64,000 nucleotides of DNA from Desulfuromusa sp. (GCA_016744675.1 JADGDX010000010.1:16304-80303), one strand, 5' to 3'. Shown: positions 39,659-49,821, counted from the first letter of the stretch. Made by a program: numbers and translations. The notes: generated by a model from the sequence alone, not told the origin.

Positions 39659-40108
39659 TTATGTAAATTCACGGAGCAAAAGGTCAAAAATTTCCGTTTC
39701 TCTTGCTTCCATCCGCTCCGCTTCGTCTACTGTTCCGCGCTCATGATCATAACCAAGCAAGTGCAGAACACCATGAACGAGAAGGAACCAGAGTTCGTGT
39801 TCAAAAGGAATTCCAGCCTCAATCGCATCGGATGAAGCTCGTTCTGCTGAAATCACAACATCACCGAGAACCAATGGAGACAGCCCCGCTCCTTCACCCT
39901 CCTGCATCGCAAAAGAAATAACATTCGTAGGGCGATCTCGTTGCAAGTACTCACGGTTGATATCCTGAATCCCGGCATTATCGAGAATCACAATAGAGAG
40001 TTCAGCCTTAGGAAATCCCGAGACGCTTAAGATCCTCTGGGCTATCTTCCGCAGAGGCCGCTTCAGTATTTTGTGGTGGCTCTGACAGTTTTCTATCTGA
40101 ATTCGCAC
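39659..40108 (-). CDS. ybeY: Endoribonuclease YbeY, 16S rRNA maturation factor
   Basis: 149 residues. The zinc site is HGVLHLLGYDHERG, the full UPF0054 signature, preceded by RPTNVISFAM. The N-terminal stretch (MRIQIENCQ) resembles that of related YbeY proteins, so the start is credible although it makes a 101-nt overlap with the upstream 7TM-HD gene. Confidence 0.95.
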   Translation of the reverse strand: MRIQIENCQSHHKILKRPLRKIAQRILSVSGFPKAELSIVILDNAGIQDINREYLQRDRPTNVISFAMQEGEGAGLSPLVLGDVVISAERASSDAIEAGIPFEHELWFLLVHGVLHLLGYDHERGTVDEAERMEARETEIFDLLLREFT

Positions 40109-42422
40109 TTTTATTTCTAACCTTTTCTGGCGCTGATACGGACGCTACATCGTCACTCGCAGTTTTGTCCCGCACAATATGTACCGGTTCCGGATAATCA
40201 ACACGATGATGGAAAGAACCGGCCAACACACGATTAAAACTCTTAGCGATCAAATTCAAATCTTTTAGGGTCAGATCGCACTCGTTGAGCTGACCGTCGA
40301 TAAAGATATTGTTGATTAACTTCTGAACCATCCCTTGGATTCGTGCTGGGGTTGGGTCAGTCAATGTCCGACTTGCAGCTTCAATAGCATCTGCCAGCAT
40401 GATCAGAGCCGCTTCACGGCTTTGCGGCTTAGGACCGTGATAACGATAATCACGCTCATCGACCTGCTGAACTCCTGGATCTGCCTGGTTTTTAGCACGA
40501 TCATAGAAAAACTTAATCAAAGCCGTTCCGTGATGCTGCTGGATAATATCTATCAGTTCAGATCCCAACTTATGCTCACGGGCTAGATCGACCCCATCTT
40601 TAACGTGAGAAGTCAGAATCAAAGCACTCATTGATGGAGCAAGGGTATCGTGCTTATTTCGTTGCCCGCCCGAATTCTCGATAAAATAAAGAGGCTTTTT
40701 AATCTTTCCGATATCGTGATAATAGGCAGCAACTCGGGTTAACAAGGGGTTTGCATTAACAGCTTCAGCGGCGGCCTCAGCCAGATTACCAACCAGGATT
40801 GAATGATGATATGTCCCCGGGGCCTCAATCATCAGTTGGCGTAAAATGGGTGAATTCATATTAGCAAGTTCAAGCAACTTAATATCAGTCGTATACTTGA
40901 ATGCCGATTCAACCAACGGAACCGTTCCATTAACAATGACAGCACTGCCGAGACCACCGAAGAAACCAAACCCCAGCTTCCAAAGGAGCTGGAGTTCAAA
41001 ACTATGGCCGGTAAGAAAATGTATCCCGACGAGCAGCGCCATGTTTGTCAATCCGATCCACACCCCTGCCCGGTAGAGTGTCGTTCTGCGCTGACAATGG
41101 CGAACACCATGTGCTCCGACCAAACTACCGGCAAGAACATAAATGACCAGCAACAAACTATTTCCAAAGAGGATACCGACAAAAAGAGAGCTACATACCG
41201 CGAATAAAAAAGCTGTTTCTGAGTTCAGAACAATCCGCACCAGCATGGCGCCAAGGGCAAATGGAATCGCATAAAACAAAATAGCAGAATCAATGTAGGC
41301 AAATGTGTTACCCATTCCAGCAACAACAAAGATTGATATTTTTATCAATAGGAACAACGCCAAAAACACCGATGCAAGAAACAACAAATCGCGTGAATCG
41401 GGACGAAACTTACTGATATTCTTTTGGCTGAAATAAAATCCGACATAAATGAGCAGCAAGGAACAGATCAACAACCCCGCTGCTGTTTGTAAATTACGAT
41501 TATCAAGGCCAGACTTCCGAATTGCCTGCAGCTTCAGGATCTGGTCAGAGGTGACTTTCTCACCTTCCCGAACAACCATCTCCCCTCTTTTAACCTGAAA
41601 TAAAACCGGCGCGACTTGCTCTTGTGCTGCCAACTGACGTTGTTCCGTTTTCAGTTGGTTCACTGTCAGAGTTGGACGCAATTGCTGCTGGACCAATTTC
41701 AATAAGGTTTGCTGCTGTGCGGATGTTATCCCTGGGATGAGCCATAACTCGCTGGTTGCCCGAAGCAATGCATCGTTCAATCCAATAGCAGGTTCAAAAG
41801 AGTCCAGTACCACTTCTTCGCCCGTGTCAAGGGAAACAACGAGAATCCCCCGAGCCTGATCAGCTTCAAATACTTGTAAATTTGCAATGACCAATCGTTC
41901 AAAAAGTGGCGACAGCAGATCTCCAGTCAAACCAGAGATATTTTGATTTTGAGCCAAATTAAGTAATGGATGAAACTCCTCAACTGTCAGAGGAACACCA
42001 AAGTCGGACTCAAGCTGCAAGAGAAGCTCTTCCGTGTCAATATTTTCAATATCACCCTGCTGGTGTAACAACCCAAGTCCCTGACGAATCCTTTCTACAG
42101 CCTGTGTGCCAGCGGAGGCATCTAGGTCGTAGATAGTAGGGGACGAATTGACAGCTTCATCGCGCTTTGCATTGGTTAGCAACACATCTTCAACCAAAAG
42201 ATCGCGCGGAGACTTAATATCCCTGGTTGCAATATCGCCGGGAGAATAATGCCCAGGAACAAGCCCCCCTTTGGGAATAATAATCAGAGTCAAGAGCATT
42301 GCAACAAGGATGAGAAGCCACCCACCAAGGCGTGGTTGTTGCTGATTACGTAGATCCTGAACGCCATGACTTAAAATCGCGCTACGCTTTTGCAATAATT
42401 TATTTTTTTCTTCTTTAGTCAT
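40008..42422 (-). CDS. 7TM-HD phosphohydrolase (PgpH-like)
   Basis: 804 residues. A cytoplasmic start and one membrane helix (about 33-50) lead a large extracytoplasmic 7TMR-HDED region (about 60-300), about seven membrane helices (310-500) and a cytoplasmic HD domain (about 530-690) with AAYYHDIGKIKKP, LILTSHVKDG and IIQQHHGT. Firmicute relatives break c-di-AMP; whether this cell uses c-di-AMP is not shown. The last 60 residues are a polar low-complexity tail whose coding bases also encode the start of ybeY. GAGG precedes the ATG. Confidence 0.92.
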   Translation of the reverse strand: MTKEEKNKLLQKRSAILSHGVQDLRNQQQPRLGGWLLILVAMLLTLIIIPKGGLVPGHYSPGDIATRDIKSPRDLLVEDVLLTNAKRDEAVNSSPTIYDLDASAGTQAVERIRQGLGLLHQQGDIENIDTEELLLQLESDFGVPLTVEEFHPLLNLAQNQNISGLTGDLLSPLFERLVIANLQVFEADQARGILVVSLDTGEEVVLDSFEPAIGLNDALLRATSELWLIPGITSAQQQTLLKLVQQQLRPTLTVNQLKTEQRQLAAQEQVAPVLFQVKRGEMVVREGEKVTSDQILKLQAIRKSGLDNRNLQTAAGLLICSLLLIYVGFYFSQKNISKFRPDSRDLLFLASVFLALFLLIKISIFVVAGMGNTFAYIDSAILFYAIPFALGAMLVRIVLNSETAFLFAVCSSLFVGILFGNSLLLVIYVLAGSLVGAHGVRHCQRRTTLYRAGVWIGLTNMALLVGIHFLTGHSFELQLLWKLGFGFFGGLGSAVIVNGTVPLVESAFKYTTDIKLLELANMNSPILRQLMIEAPGTYHHSILVGNLAEAAAEAVNANPLLTRVAAYYHDIGKIKKPLYFIENSGGQRNKHDTLAPSMSALILTSHVKDGVDLAREHKLGSELIDIIQQHHGTALIKFFYDRAKNQADPGVQQVDERDYRYHGPKPQSREAALIMLADAIEAASRTLTDPTPARIQGMVQKLINNIFIDGQLNECDLTLKDLNLIAKSFNRVLAGSFHHRVDYPEPVHIVRDKTASDDVASVSAPEKVRNKSANSDRKLSEPPQNTEAASAEDSPEDLKRLGIS

Positions 42423-42445
42423 ATATCCTCAACATCACCAGACAA

Positions 42446-43429
42446 TTACGTCGTGGAGCGTTTCTCTTCTATTTTCTGACTATCCGCCTGCTGATAGGCC
42501 CGCACAATCGCCTGAACGATCGGATGGCGAACGACGTCGACATCACTAAAATGGGTAAAAGCGATCCCCGGAACCCCATACAAAACATCGATGGCATGCA
42601 GCAGCCCTGACTGGCTATTGTGGGGCAAGTCAATCTGAGTGACATCACCTGTAATAACTGCCCGGCTACCAAAACCAAGTCGAGTCAAAAACATTTTCAT
42701 TTGCTCAGTCGTTGTATTTTGTGCTTCATCCAAAATAACGAAAGCATCATTCAGAGTACGCCCCCGCATAAATGCTAACGGTGCAACTTCAACCACCCCC
42801 GTCTCCAAAAATGTCTGAACCTTTTCCATATCAAGCATATCGTAGAGAGCATCATAGAGTGGTCGCAAGTAGGGATTCACCTTTTCTGCCAGATCACCGG
42901 GCAGAAAACCAAGTTTTTCACCCGCTTCGACTGCCGGACGCACCAACATGATTCGGCTGACTTCTTTTCGCATCAAAGCCGCAACTCCCATCGCCATCGC
43001 CAAATAAGTTTTCCCTGTCCCGGCAGGGCCAACCCCAAAGACAACATGGTTTTCACGGATATGATCAATATAATTTTTCTGCGCTAAACTTTTAGGGGCG
43101 ATAAGCTTATTGCGAGCGGAAATAAAAACCGTATCACAAAAGATATCTCTTAAAGACGTTGTCGAATCGGAGGAAAGAATGCGGAGAGCATAATCAATAT
43201 CTACGGGATAAAGAGGAACCCCTTCCTGCAACAGGAAGCAAAGTTCCTCGAGCAGGCGATACCCAACATGCACTTGAGCCGCATCACCTGACAGGTGAAT
43301 AACGGTTCCCTGGCTACCAAGGCGAATGCCAAGTTTTTTCTCTACCAGTTTTAGATGCTTGTTCTGCTGACCGAACAGTTGTGCAGCCAAAGCCGCATCA
43401 GCAACATCAAAATGTTTGCTGGAGCTCAT
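42446..43429 (-). CDS. ybeZ: PhoH-like ATPase YbeZ
   Basis: 327 residues. The Walker A is GPAGTGKTYLAMAMG and the Walker B FVILDEAQNTT; the N-terminal 100 residues hold a KH-like segment. PhoH-type NTPases work with YbeY in rRNA processing. It is the first gene of the 23-kb minus-strand run, 23 nt before the 7TM-HD gene, so the run's main promoter should lie in the 292-nt gap beyond 43429. Confidence 0.94.
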   Translation of the reverse strand: MSSSKHFDVADAALAAQLFGQQNKHLKLVEKKLGIRLGSQGTVIHLSGDAAQVHVGYRLLEELCFLLQEGVPLYPVDIDYALRILSSDSTTSLRDIFCDTVFISARNKLIAPKSLAQKNYIDHIRENHVVFGVGPAGTGKTYLAMAMGVAALMRKEVSRIMLVRPAVEAGEKLGFLPGDLAEKVNPYLRPLYDALYDMLDMEKVQTFLETGVVEVAPLAFMRGRTLNDAFVILDEAQNTTTEQMKMFLTRLGFGSRAVITGDVTQIDLPHNSQSGLLHAIDVLYGVPGIAFTHFSDVDVVRHPIVQAIVRAYQQADSQKIEEKRSTT

Positions 43430-43721
43430 ACGCAGATTTTTGCTGAAGGTTTAGTTTTTTCACGTCGCAGAATTTAGCATCAAAATAGGACAAATGCAAT
43501 ACAGCCCCTCTCTTGCCCATTTACCCAAGCGAACTCAGATAAAGCCCAACCATACAAAAGAAAAAGCAATCGGCCGTAATTTAAAAGAAACTGGAAAATA
43601 AGCCACAATGCTGACCTTCTAAAAACAAACCAAAGAGACAACAAAGGCAGACTTTTTTAGTCTGTATCTGTTATGCTTAGCAGCATTTCTACCCTTATCA
43701 ATTTTTTATTCTGGGGGACAT
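43430..43721. promoter_or_regulatory. Divergent intergenic region
   Basis: This 292-nt AT-rich stretch separates the head of the minus-strand run (ybeZ) from the plus-strand repeat/HD-GYP pair and must hold promoters for both. I see a small hairpin CAGACT-loop-AGTCTG about 60 nt before the plus-strand start, but no convincing -35/-10 pair. Confidence 0.5.
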
Positions 43722-45899
43722 GTGAGTCAGAATGTGACCGACAATACGACGACCGATCTGGACAAGCCGCTACTGACAACGTTTTTGTATGAACTGAACA
43801 TCTCGCGACGAAAATTAACCCTCTACCCCCCTGAGCATCCTCAGATCGCTGCCAGCGTCACCAAAACCCTAGATATCCTCAAGGAACTCTTTCACTCGTC
43901 TCCAGTCATCACCTTGGGGATTTCCCCTGATGCTCTCTATTATGAACAACTGTGGCTCGACAAAGAAGATTCAACAAATCAGCAATTTGCTCAATTTTTC
44001 TCTGCACTGGGAATTGCATCCATCAGTTTCCACAATGGTTTAACTGGGGAAGAACTGATCCGCTTCAATCAATTACTCCGTTCCGATAGAGAGACTATCG
44101 TGTCATTTGGGGGATTCGACAATTTACTTGAGCAACAGCAGATCAAACATATCTCTATTATCTTGATTGACTATGATGCCTTCCAGTCCAGCTCAAACCT
44201 TACAGGGCAGAATCCAGCTGAAGAAGGATTATTGTGGGAAGACTTTATTCACGGTCTTCACAATGGAATTATTGACTTTGGTGGTCAAGAGGGATCTTTC
44301 GACTTAAGCGTTGTTGCAGACATTTTCAATCGAAAACTTATTGGCAACGAGAATGATCGCGAGCAATCAGCTCAGTCAATCAGCCTGTTCATCAAAAACA
44401 GTCTTCGAACAAGTAAAGAGCAAAAGCAAACACACAACGATCAAAAACTAGCTTCTCTTCTCGAGCACTTATCCCCAGAAGCGCAGCAAGAATTTTTAAA
44501 AAGTGCCTTTCAGACCCTCGAACAACACCGAGACCAGGCCCCCGACATTCTGCAGAAGATCCCTCATCACTTGCTTAAAGATACAATTGCCGGAAAAGAT
44601 CGCAAGGAACTGAATATCTCTTCTCGATTGTTCGGCTTAATCAACAACCTAGCACAAGGTTCCGTCCCGACATTTCATCACAATATTAAAACCAAAACGA
44701 CCCCGCTTTCGGAAGATATCGTACGAGCTCGTCTGGATGTCTTGTTCTGTGAAGAGCGGCAAGATTTATACATGCCCGACAGTTACCAGGCCGCGTTGTT
44801 TAATATCCTTGGCGACAACGTCATTGGCAAAATTCCTGAGGATGAGAAACAGAAACTTAAAGCGCAGATTGAAGATCAAGGGGCTGAGCAAAACTGTGCG
44901 GCAATCATCTTTGAAATTTTACAGACACAATTTGACCCAGCTCAGGAAGAATCAATTCAACAGAACCTGATTGATTTGTCTCGATTCTTCCTCGATACGG
45001 GGGATTTTATTTATCTACGAGACATTCACATCCATTGGTCAACATACTTATTTAGTGGCAACTCCTCGGCCAGTATTTTTGATGAAAAAGTTTTGTCCAA
45101 TCATGCCCAAACCACGTTCATGGCGGAAGTTCTAGATGGCATTGATCTCTGGGGAGAAGAGAAGGCTCAGGATATTGCTAACTACATTATCGCTGTCGGA
45201 GAACCCTATTGCGAACCAGTGATTGAGTATCTTGGCCTTGCTCCCAAATGGTCGGAACGACAACTTTGGATGGACGTTCTAGAAGGAATTGGCGGTGATG
45301 CTCAACAGGTGATCATACGGTCTCTCAAAGATGAAAGATGGTTTTTGGTACGAAATCTTCTCATTGTCCTTGGAAAGGATCTTGCTCCAACCAATGTCAA
45401 AGAAATTTTCCATCTCACCGAACACCCCCACCCCAAGGTTCGGCTTGAAGTGATGCGTATCCTGTTTTCGTGTAACCCAGCAACAGCAAACCGGCAACTA
45501 CTCAAAGAGTTACTCAATGAAGATCCTGAAGCCCAATTATCGGCCATACAAATTGCCGATCTCAGTCGTGATCCGAGAGTTCTTGAAATCCTGCACAAAA
45601 AGCTTAGCGCTGCACCTAATAACGATATAAACCTAGAGATACAGAAAGAGATAACTCGCACTTTGACACGCATTGGTCACAAAGAGAGCCTTCCTGCTCT
45701 ACGTCGAATCCTACACAAGCAAGGATTACTTGTATCGCGCAGGACAAAACAATTGCATGTAGAAATTCTACAAAACTTAGCCTTATTTCCGGGGGCTTCC
45801 GCGGATAAGCTTCTCAATGAACTTACCAATGGAAAACATAAACAACTGGCAAACCAAGCAATCAGACAACGGCAGGAATTTTCAGGGGCCAGACAATGA
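43722..45899 (+). CDS. Large protein with HEAT-like repeats, unknown function
   Basis: 725 residues from a GTG (GGGGGA 5 nt upstream). There is no signal peptide or membrane helix. Residues about 18-130 form a domain with YPPEHPQIAAS, which is also present at the start of the next protein (YNPEHRQVLRL). The C-terminal 200 residues look like HEAT/armadillo repeats (HPHPKVRLEVMRILFSC, EDPEAQLSAIQIADLS, IGHKESLPALRRIL). The stop overlaps the next ATG. Likely a scaffold for the HD-GYP partner; the function is unknown. Confidence 0.75.
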   Translation: MSQNVTDNTTTDLDKPLLTTFLYELNISRRKLTLYPPEHPQIAASVTKTLDILKELFHSSPVITLGISPDALYYEQLWLDKEDSTNQQFAQFFSALGIASISFHNGLTGEELIRFNQLLRSDRETIVSFGGFDNLLEQQQIKHISIILIDYDAFQSSSNLTGQNPAEEGLLWEDFIHGLHNGIIDFGGQEGSFDLSVVADIFNRKLIGNENDREQSAQSISLFIKNSLRTSKEQKQTHNDQKLASLLEHLSPEAQQEFLKSAFQTLEQHRDQAPDILQKIPHHLLKDTIAGKDRKELNISSRLFGLINNLAQGSVPTFHHNIKTKTTPLSEDIVRARLDVLFCEERQDLYMPDSYQAALFNILGDNVIGKIPEDEKQKLKAQIEDQGAEQNCAAIIFEILQTQFDPAQEESIQQNLIDLSRFFLDTGDFIYLRDIHIHWSTYLFSGNSSASIFDEKVLSNHAQTTFMAEVLDGIDLWGEEKAQDIANYIIAVGEPYCEPVIEYLGLAPKWSERQLWMDVLEGIGGDAQQVIIRSLKDERWFLVRNLLIVLGKDLAPTNVKEIFHLTEHPHPKVRLEVMRILFSCNPATANRQLLKELLNEDPEAQLSAIQIADLSRDPRVLEILHKKLSAAPNNDINLEIQKEITRTLTRIGHKESLPALRRILHKQGLLVSRRTKQLHVEILQNLALFPGASADKLLNELTNGKHKQLANQAIRQRQEFSGARQ

Positions 45900-47050
45900 T
45901 CAATACTCAGGATAAACACCTCCAAAAAATGATTAGACTGCTCACCACTGCAGCCGCCAATTCCGCTCTGTATAACCCCGAACATCGTCAGGTGTTGCGC
46001 CTCAACAAACAGGCACTTAACGAGCTCCAACAACTTTTCAATCTTCATGGCAATGTCACCCTAAAAGTTATTGATGAGAAACTCATTTTTTCAAACCAAC
46101 CGGTCGAGAACAATCTAGCCGTGGAACGACTACTAGATGCTCTAGCAAAGAATGGTATCAGTCATTTACAGATAGATCCCGGAGTCTATGCAGAAGAACT
46201 TCTCGGTCTCATCAACATTCTCAGCAAATCACCAGACAAGCAGATTGACATTAAAAACAGCGAGAATATTCACTACGGACAGATCGAAATTCGTTATAAA
46301 GATGCTGGGTCAAAACAGTTTTCAGGGCTTGATCTCGCAGAGATTGCAGATTATGAAGCTGACCGCTTCATGGATATCTACCAGAGTGTCCGCAATAAAC
46401 AAAAACTGGAAATGTCAGGAATCAACGAAATTGTTGATGGCTTTGTCAATGCATTCAACAGCCAAAGTGATGCATTTATGGCTATTGCCCCGCTACGCTC
46501 CATGGATGAATACACCTATACTCACTCAACCAATATTTGCATGCTCAATTTAGCCCAAGCCAAAGTTCTTGGGATTGAAGGGCAGTTGCTCAACGATATC
46601 GGGATTGCGGCTATGCTACATGATGTCGGAAAAATGTTCATCTCTCCAGAAATCTTAAGCAAATCAGGGCAATTGGATCAGAAAGAGTGGGAAATAATGC
46701 AACAACATCCCCGCCTTGGAGCCGAATACCTACTCAACACACCAGGAGTCCCACGTTTAGCCGTCGTTACTGCCTTCGAACACCATATGCGTTACGATAA
46801 AGCCGGGTACCCACAAACATCACGGCCATGGAAGCAACATATCTGTTCTCATATCACAGCGATTTCTGACACCTATGATGCAATGAGGACTCACCGAGCC
46901 TATGAGGAATCCTTGGAAATAGAGCAGATTATCTCTGTCATGCTTGATCTTGCGGGAAATAAACTCCACCCCCAGCTAACCTATAGCTTTCTTCAAGTTC
47001 TCAGCGAATTAGATAAAAAAAACGAGCCCAGTAACTATACAACGCTATAA
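45896..47050 (+). CDS. HD-GYP domain protein, probable c-di-GMP phosphodiesterase
   Basis: 384 residues. An N-terminal domain of about 110 residues matches that of the upstream protein. The HD-GYP domain follows (about 180-370): MLHDVGKMF, HPRLGAEYLL, FEHHMRYDKAGYP and AISDTYDAMRTHRAY. The GYP itself is intact although the residues before it are Asp-Lys-Ala. Its ATG overlaps the upstream stop (ATGA), so the two proteins are made together. Confidence 0.9.
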   Translation: MINTQDKHLQKMIRLLTTAAANSALYNPEHRQVLRLNKQALNELQQLFNLHGNVTLKVIDEKLIFSNQPVENNLAVERLLDALAKNGISHLQIDPGVYAEELLGLINILSKSPDKQIDIKNSENIHYGQIEIRYKDAGSKQFSGLDLAEIADYEADRFMDIYQSVRNKQKLEMSGINEIVDGFVNAFNSQSDAFMAIAPLRSMDEYTYTHSTNICMLNLAQAKVLGIEGQLLNDIGIAAMLHDVGKMFISPEILSKSGQLDQKEWEIMQQHPRLGAEYLLNTPGVPRLAVVTAFEHHMRYDKAGYPQTSRPWKQHICSHITAISDTYDAMRTHRAYEESLEIEQIISVMLDLAGNKLHPQLTYSFLQVLSELDKKNEPSNYTTL

Positions 47051-47149
47051 ATCAGATGCTATACAGTCGCAAACTTTATAAAATTTCATCATTTTTCTTA
47101 GCAATGACGGGGATAAATCTGTCTTATAACCGCTCCAAAAGGACAACCA

Positions 47150-48826
47150 ATGAGTGAAGACACAAAAAAAATCATCTATTCGATGATGCGAGTCAGTAAA
47201 AGCTACAACAAACAGCCAATTATTAAAGATATCTCCCTCTCCTATTTCTACGGAGCTAAAATTGGGGTTCTTGGCCTAAATGGATCAGGAAAATCAACTC
47301 TCTTGCGCATCATGGCCGGAGTCGACAAGGAGTTTAACGGTGAAGCAACCCTCTCTGACGGTTACAGTGTCGGCTACCTAGAGCAAGAACCGCAACTCGA
47401 TGATAATAAAACGGTGCGCGAAACAGTGAAAGAAGGGGCGCAAGAAATTGTTGACCTTTTGGCTGAATTTGAAGAAATCAACAATGCGTTTGCCGATCCA
47501 GATTGTGATATGGATAAGCTTCTGGCAAGACAAGCTGAAGTGCAAGACAAGCTGGATGCCGCCGATGCTTGGGAACTCGATTCGCGCCTGGAACTGGCTG
47601 AAGAAGCTTTACGTTGCCCACCACCCGAGACCTCCATCAAAGTTCTTTCTGGAGGGGAAAAACGCCGGGTTGCCTTATGCCGACTCCTTTTACAAAAACC
47701 TGACATTCTTCTCCTTGATGAGCCGACCAACCATCTCGATGCGGAAACTGTTGCCTGGCTTGAACAACACTTGCAACGCTATCCAGGAACCGTGATTGCA
47801 GTCACTCACGATCGCTATTTCCTCGATAATGTTGCGGGATGGATTCTCGAGTTGGACCGAGGTCAAGGAATCCCTTGGAAAGGGAATTACTCCAGCTGGC
47901 TCGAGCAGAAACAAGAACGTTTGCGCCAAGCAGAAAAAACTGAAAGTAAACGCCAACAAACACTGCAACGAGAACTTGAGTGGATCCGCATGTCTCCGAA
48001 AGGACGACGTACAAAATCTCAGGCCCGAATCAATTCCTACGAAAACCTTCTGGGCAACGCTGGTCTAGAAAAAGAACAAACTCTTGAACTCTATATCCCA
48101 CCAGGCCCTCGTTTAGGAGATATCGTTGTTGAAGCCAAAGACGTCAGTAAAGGCTTTGACGAACGACTCCTGATCGACAACCTGAGCTTCAACCTTCCCG
48201 CAGGGGGGATTGTTGGCGTGGTCGGTCCAAACGGAGCGGGCAAGTCGACATTGTTCAATATGATCATCGGTGAGGAAAAAGTCGACAATGGTGATTTCAA
48301 AGTCGGCGAGACCGTTCAGCTTGGATATGTTGATCAGGGGCGCGAACTCGACGGCAGCAAAACCATCTGGGAAGAAGTCACAGGAGGGCAGGATAGCCTT
48401 CTGATTGGCGGACAATCGGTCAATTCCCGCGCCTATGTCGCCCGATTTAACTTTTCCGGTTCTGATCAGCAGAAAAAGGTCGCTGTTCTTTCTGGAGGTG
48501 AGCGAAATCGCGTCCATCTAGCAAAAATGCTTCGTGAAGAAGCCAATGTCCTGCTCCTTGATGAGCCAACCAATGATTTAGATGTCAACACGTTACGAGC
48601 TCTGGAAGAAGGACTTGAAAACTTTGGCGGTTGTGCCGTTGTCATTAGTCACGATCGCTGGTTTCTCGATCGAATTGCCACCCACATTCTCGCCTTTGAG
48701 GGGAATTCACAGGTCATCTGGTTCGAAGGGAACTATTCGGAGTATGAAGAAGACCGCAAACGCAGATTGGGTAAAGAAGCCGACCAACCACATCGGATCA
48801 GATACCGCTCACTCACCCGGCAGTAG
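47150..48826 (+). CDS. ettA: Energy-dependent translational throttle protein EttA (ABC-F)
   Basis: 558 residues, close to the 555 of E. coli EttA. Two ABC domains have Walker A GLNGSGKSTLLRIM and GPNGAGKSTLFNMI, signatures LSGGEKRRVALC and LSGGERNRVHLAK, and Walker B LLLDEPTNHLD and LLLDEPTNDLD. The interdomain linker (about 245-310, WIRMSPKGRRTKSQARI) is the P-site tRNA interaction motif of ABC-F proteins. No membrane part. AAGGA precedes the ATG. Confidence 0.96.
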   Translation: MSEDTKKIIYSMMRVSKSYNKQPIIKDISLSYFYGAKIGVLGLNGSGKSTLLRIMAGVDKEFNGEATLSDGYSVGYLEQEPQLDDNKTVRETVKEGAQEIVDLLAEFEEINNAFADPDCDMDKLLARQAEVQDKLDAADAWELDSRLELAEEALRCPPPETSIKVLSGGEKRRVALCRLLLQKPDILLLDEPTNHLDAETVAWLEQHLQRYPGTVIAVTHDRYFLDNVAGWILELDRGQGIPWKGNYSSWLEQKQERLRQAEKTESKRQQTLQRELEWIRMSPKGRRTKSQARINSYENLLGNAGLEKEQTLELYIPPGPRLGDIVVEAKDVSKGFDERLLIDNLSFNLPAGGIVGVVGPNGAGKSTLFNMIIGEEKVDNGDFKVGETVQLGYVDQGRELDGSKTIWEEVTGGQDSLLIGGQSVNSRAYVARFNFSGSDQQKKVAVLSGGERNRVHLAKMLREEANVLLLDEPTNDLDVNTLRALEEGLENFGGCAVVISHDRWFLDRIATHILAFEGNSQVIWFEGNYSEYEEDRKRRLGKEADQPHRIRYRSLTRQ

Positions 48827-48835
48827 CAACAACAA

Positions 48836-48866
48836 AGGCCCTCTGGAACATTGCTCCAGAGGGCCT
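48836..48866. terminator. Hairpin terminator between ettA and the Sel1 gene
   Basis: A 12-bp perfect stem AGGCCCTCTGGA / TCCAGAGGGCCT with a 7-nt loop lies 9 nt after the ettA stop. The plus strand after it is A-rich and the minus strand reads TTTGTTGTTG, so it is a strong hairpin that may also help end the convergent Sel1 gene. Confidence 0.75.
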
Positions 48867-48896
48867 AAAAAATAAACTTTACGAGATCGCTTTATT

Positions 48897-49559
48897 TTAT
48901 TGAGGGATCACTGCCCTGAGCTCATCACTCTTCGCTTGAGCAGTCGCCAACTGTTCAGCACTCATCCTTTTCTCAAGATCCGCGATAAATCCCATAGCAT
49001 CAGGATGGCCTTTGTCGGCAGCAAGCCTTATCCACGCATAGCCAGTTTCATCACTTTGGGGAAAGCCAAGTCCCTGTGTGTTTAAAACACCGTAGTTAAA
49101 TTGGGATTGAACATTTCCCAACCGCGCCGCTTTTTCAAAATACTGACCAGCCTCAACATAACTCCCAGTAACAGCTTCACCATTGATATAAAGCATCGCC
49201 AGATTAAACAAAGAAGGGACATTGTCCTGAGCAGCTGACAGTTCCCACCATCTTTTTGCCTCTAATTGATCCTTATCAACACCAGCACCCGAAGCATAAA
49301 TTTTTCCGAGATAAAATTGAGCATCAGCAGCTCCCTGTTCAGCCGCCTTCTCCCACCATCCTTTTGCTTCCCCAAAGCTCTGTTCAACCTGCTCTCCGTT
49401 GGCATAGAGTAAACCCAACTGCACCTGGGCGAGAACCTCCCCCTTTTCAGCTCGCAATTGAATATCCTTAACATCAGGTTCTTGTGCTAAAACGGGAGCG
49501 CAAAAGAGCCCCATCAATAGTAAAACAAGGAAAACGTGTCGATACTTCAGAATCATCAT
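48897..49559 (-). CDS. Secreted Sel1-repeat protein
   Basis: 220 residues with a signal peptide (cleavage near VLA-QE). Four Sel1-like repeats follow, e.g. AQVQLGLLYANGE, AQFYLGKIYASGAG and SLFNLAMLYINGEA, each with the Ala/Gly spacing of the family. It is probably periplasmic and binds other proteins. AAGGA precedes the ATG pair. The stop is close to the ettA terminator. Confidence 0.88.
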   Translation of the reverse strand: MMILKYRHVFLVLLLMGLFCAPVLAQEPDVKDIQLRAEKGEVLAQVQLGLLYANGEQVEQSFGEAKGWWEKAAEQGAADAQFYLGKIYASGAGVDKDQLEAKRWWELSAAQDNVPSLFNLAMLYINGEAVTGSYVEAGQYFEKAARLGNVQSQFNYGVLNTQGLGFPQSDETGYAWIRLAADKGHPDAMGFIADLEKRMSAEQLATAQAKSDELRAVIPQ

Positions 49560-49821
49560 GTTCAGTCCTTTGGTAGAGATAAGTGTTTCGGATTAGCTAG
49601 CGAAAAATGTGCCATGTTGTGAATATTTCCAGAGGGGAACAGAAGACACCCTCTAATCGTTGGGAAGAAAAAAGAAATTAATTTTATTATTTCTATCAAA
49701 CCTGCAATTCAAATCTCGAAGAAACCAAACTGAACTGGTTGTTTGCCCATCCACTTTAAAAAACAGCGTACAGTGTAGGCATATCCCCCGGCATGAATCA
49801 ATTGTCGTGGTTGCTTAAAAA
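49560..49821. other. 262-base intergenic stretch
   Basis: This lies between the Sel1 gene start and the end of the lipoprotein pair. It should hold the Sel1 promoter. I see no gene and no clear terminator. Confidence 0.5.
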
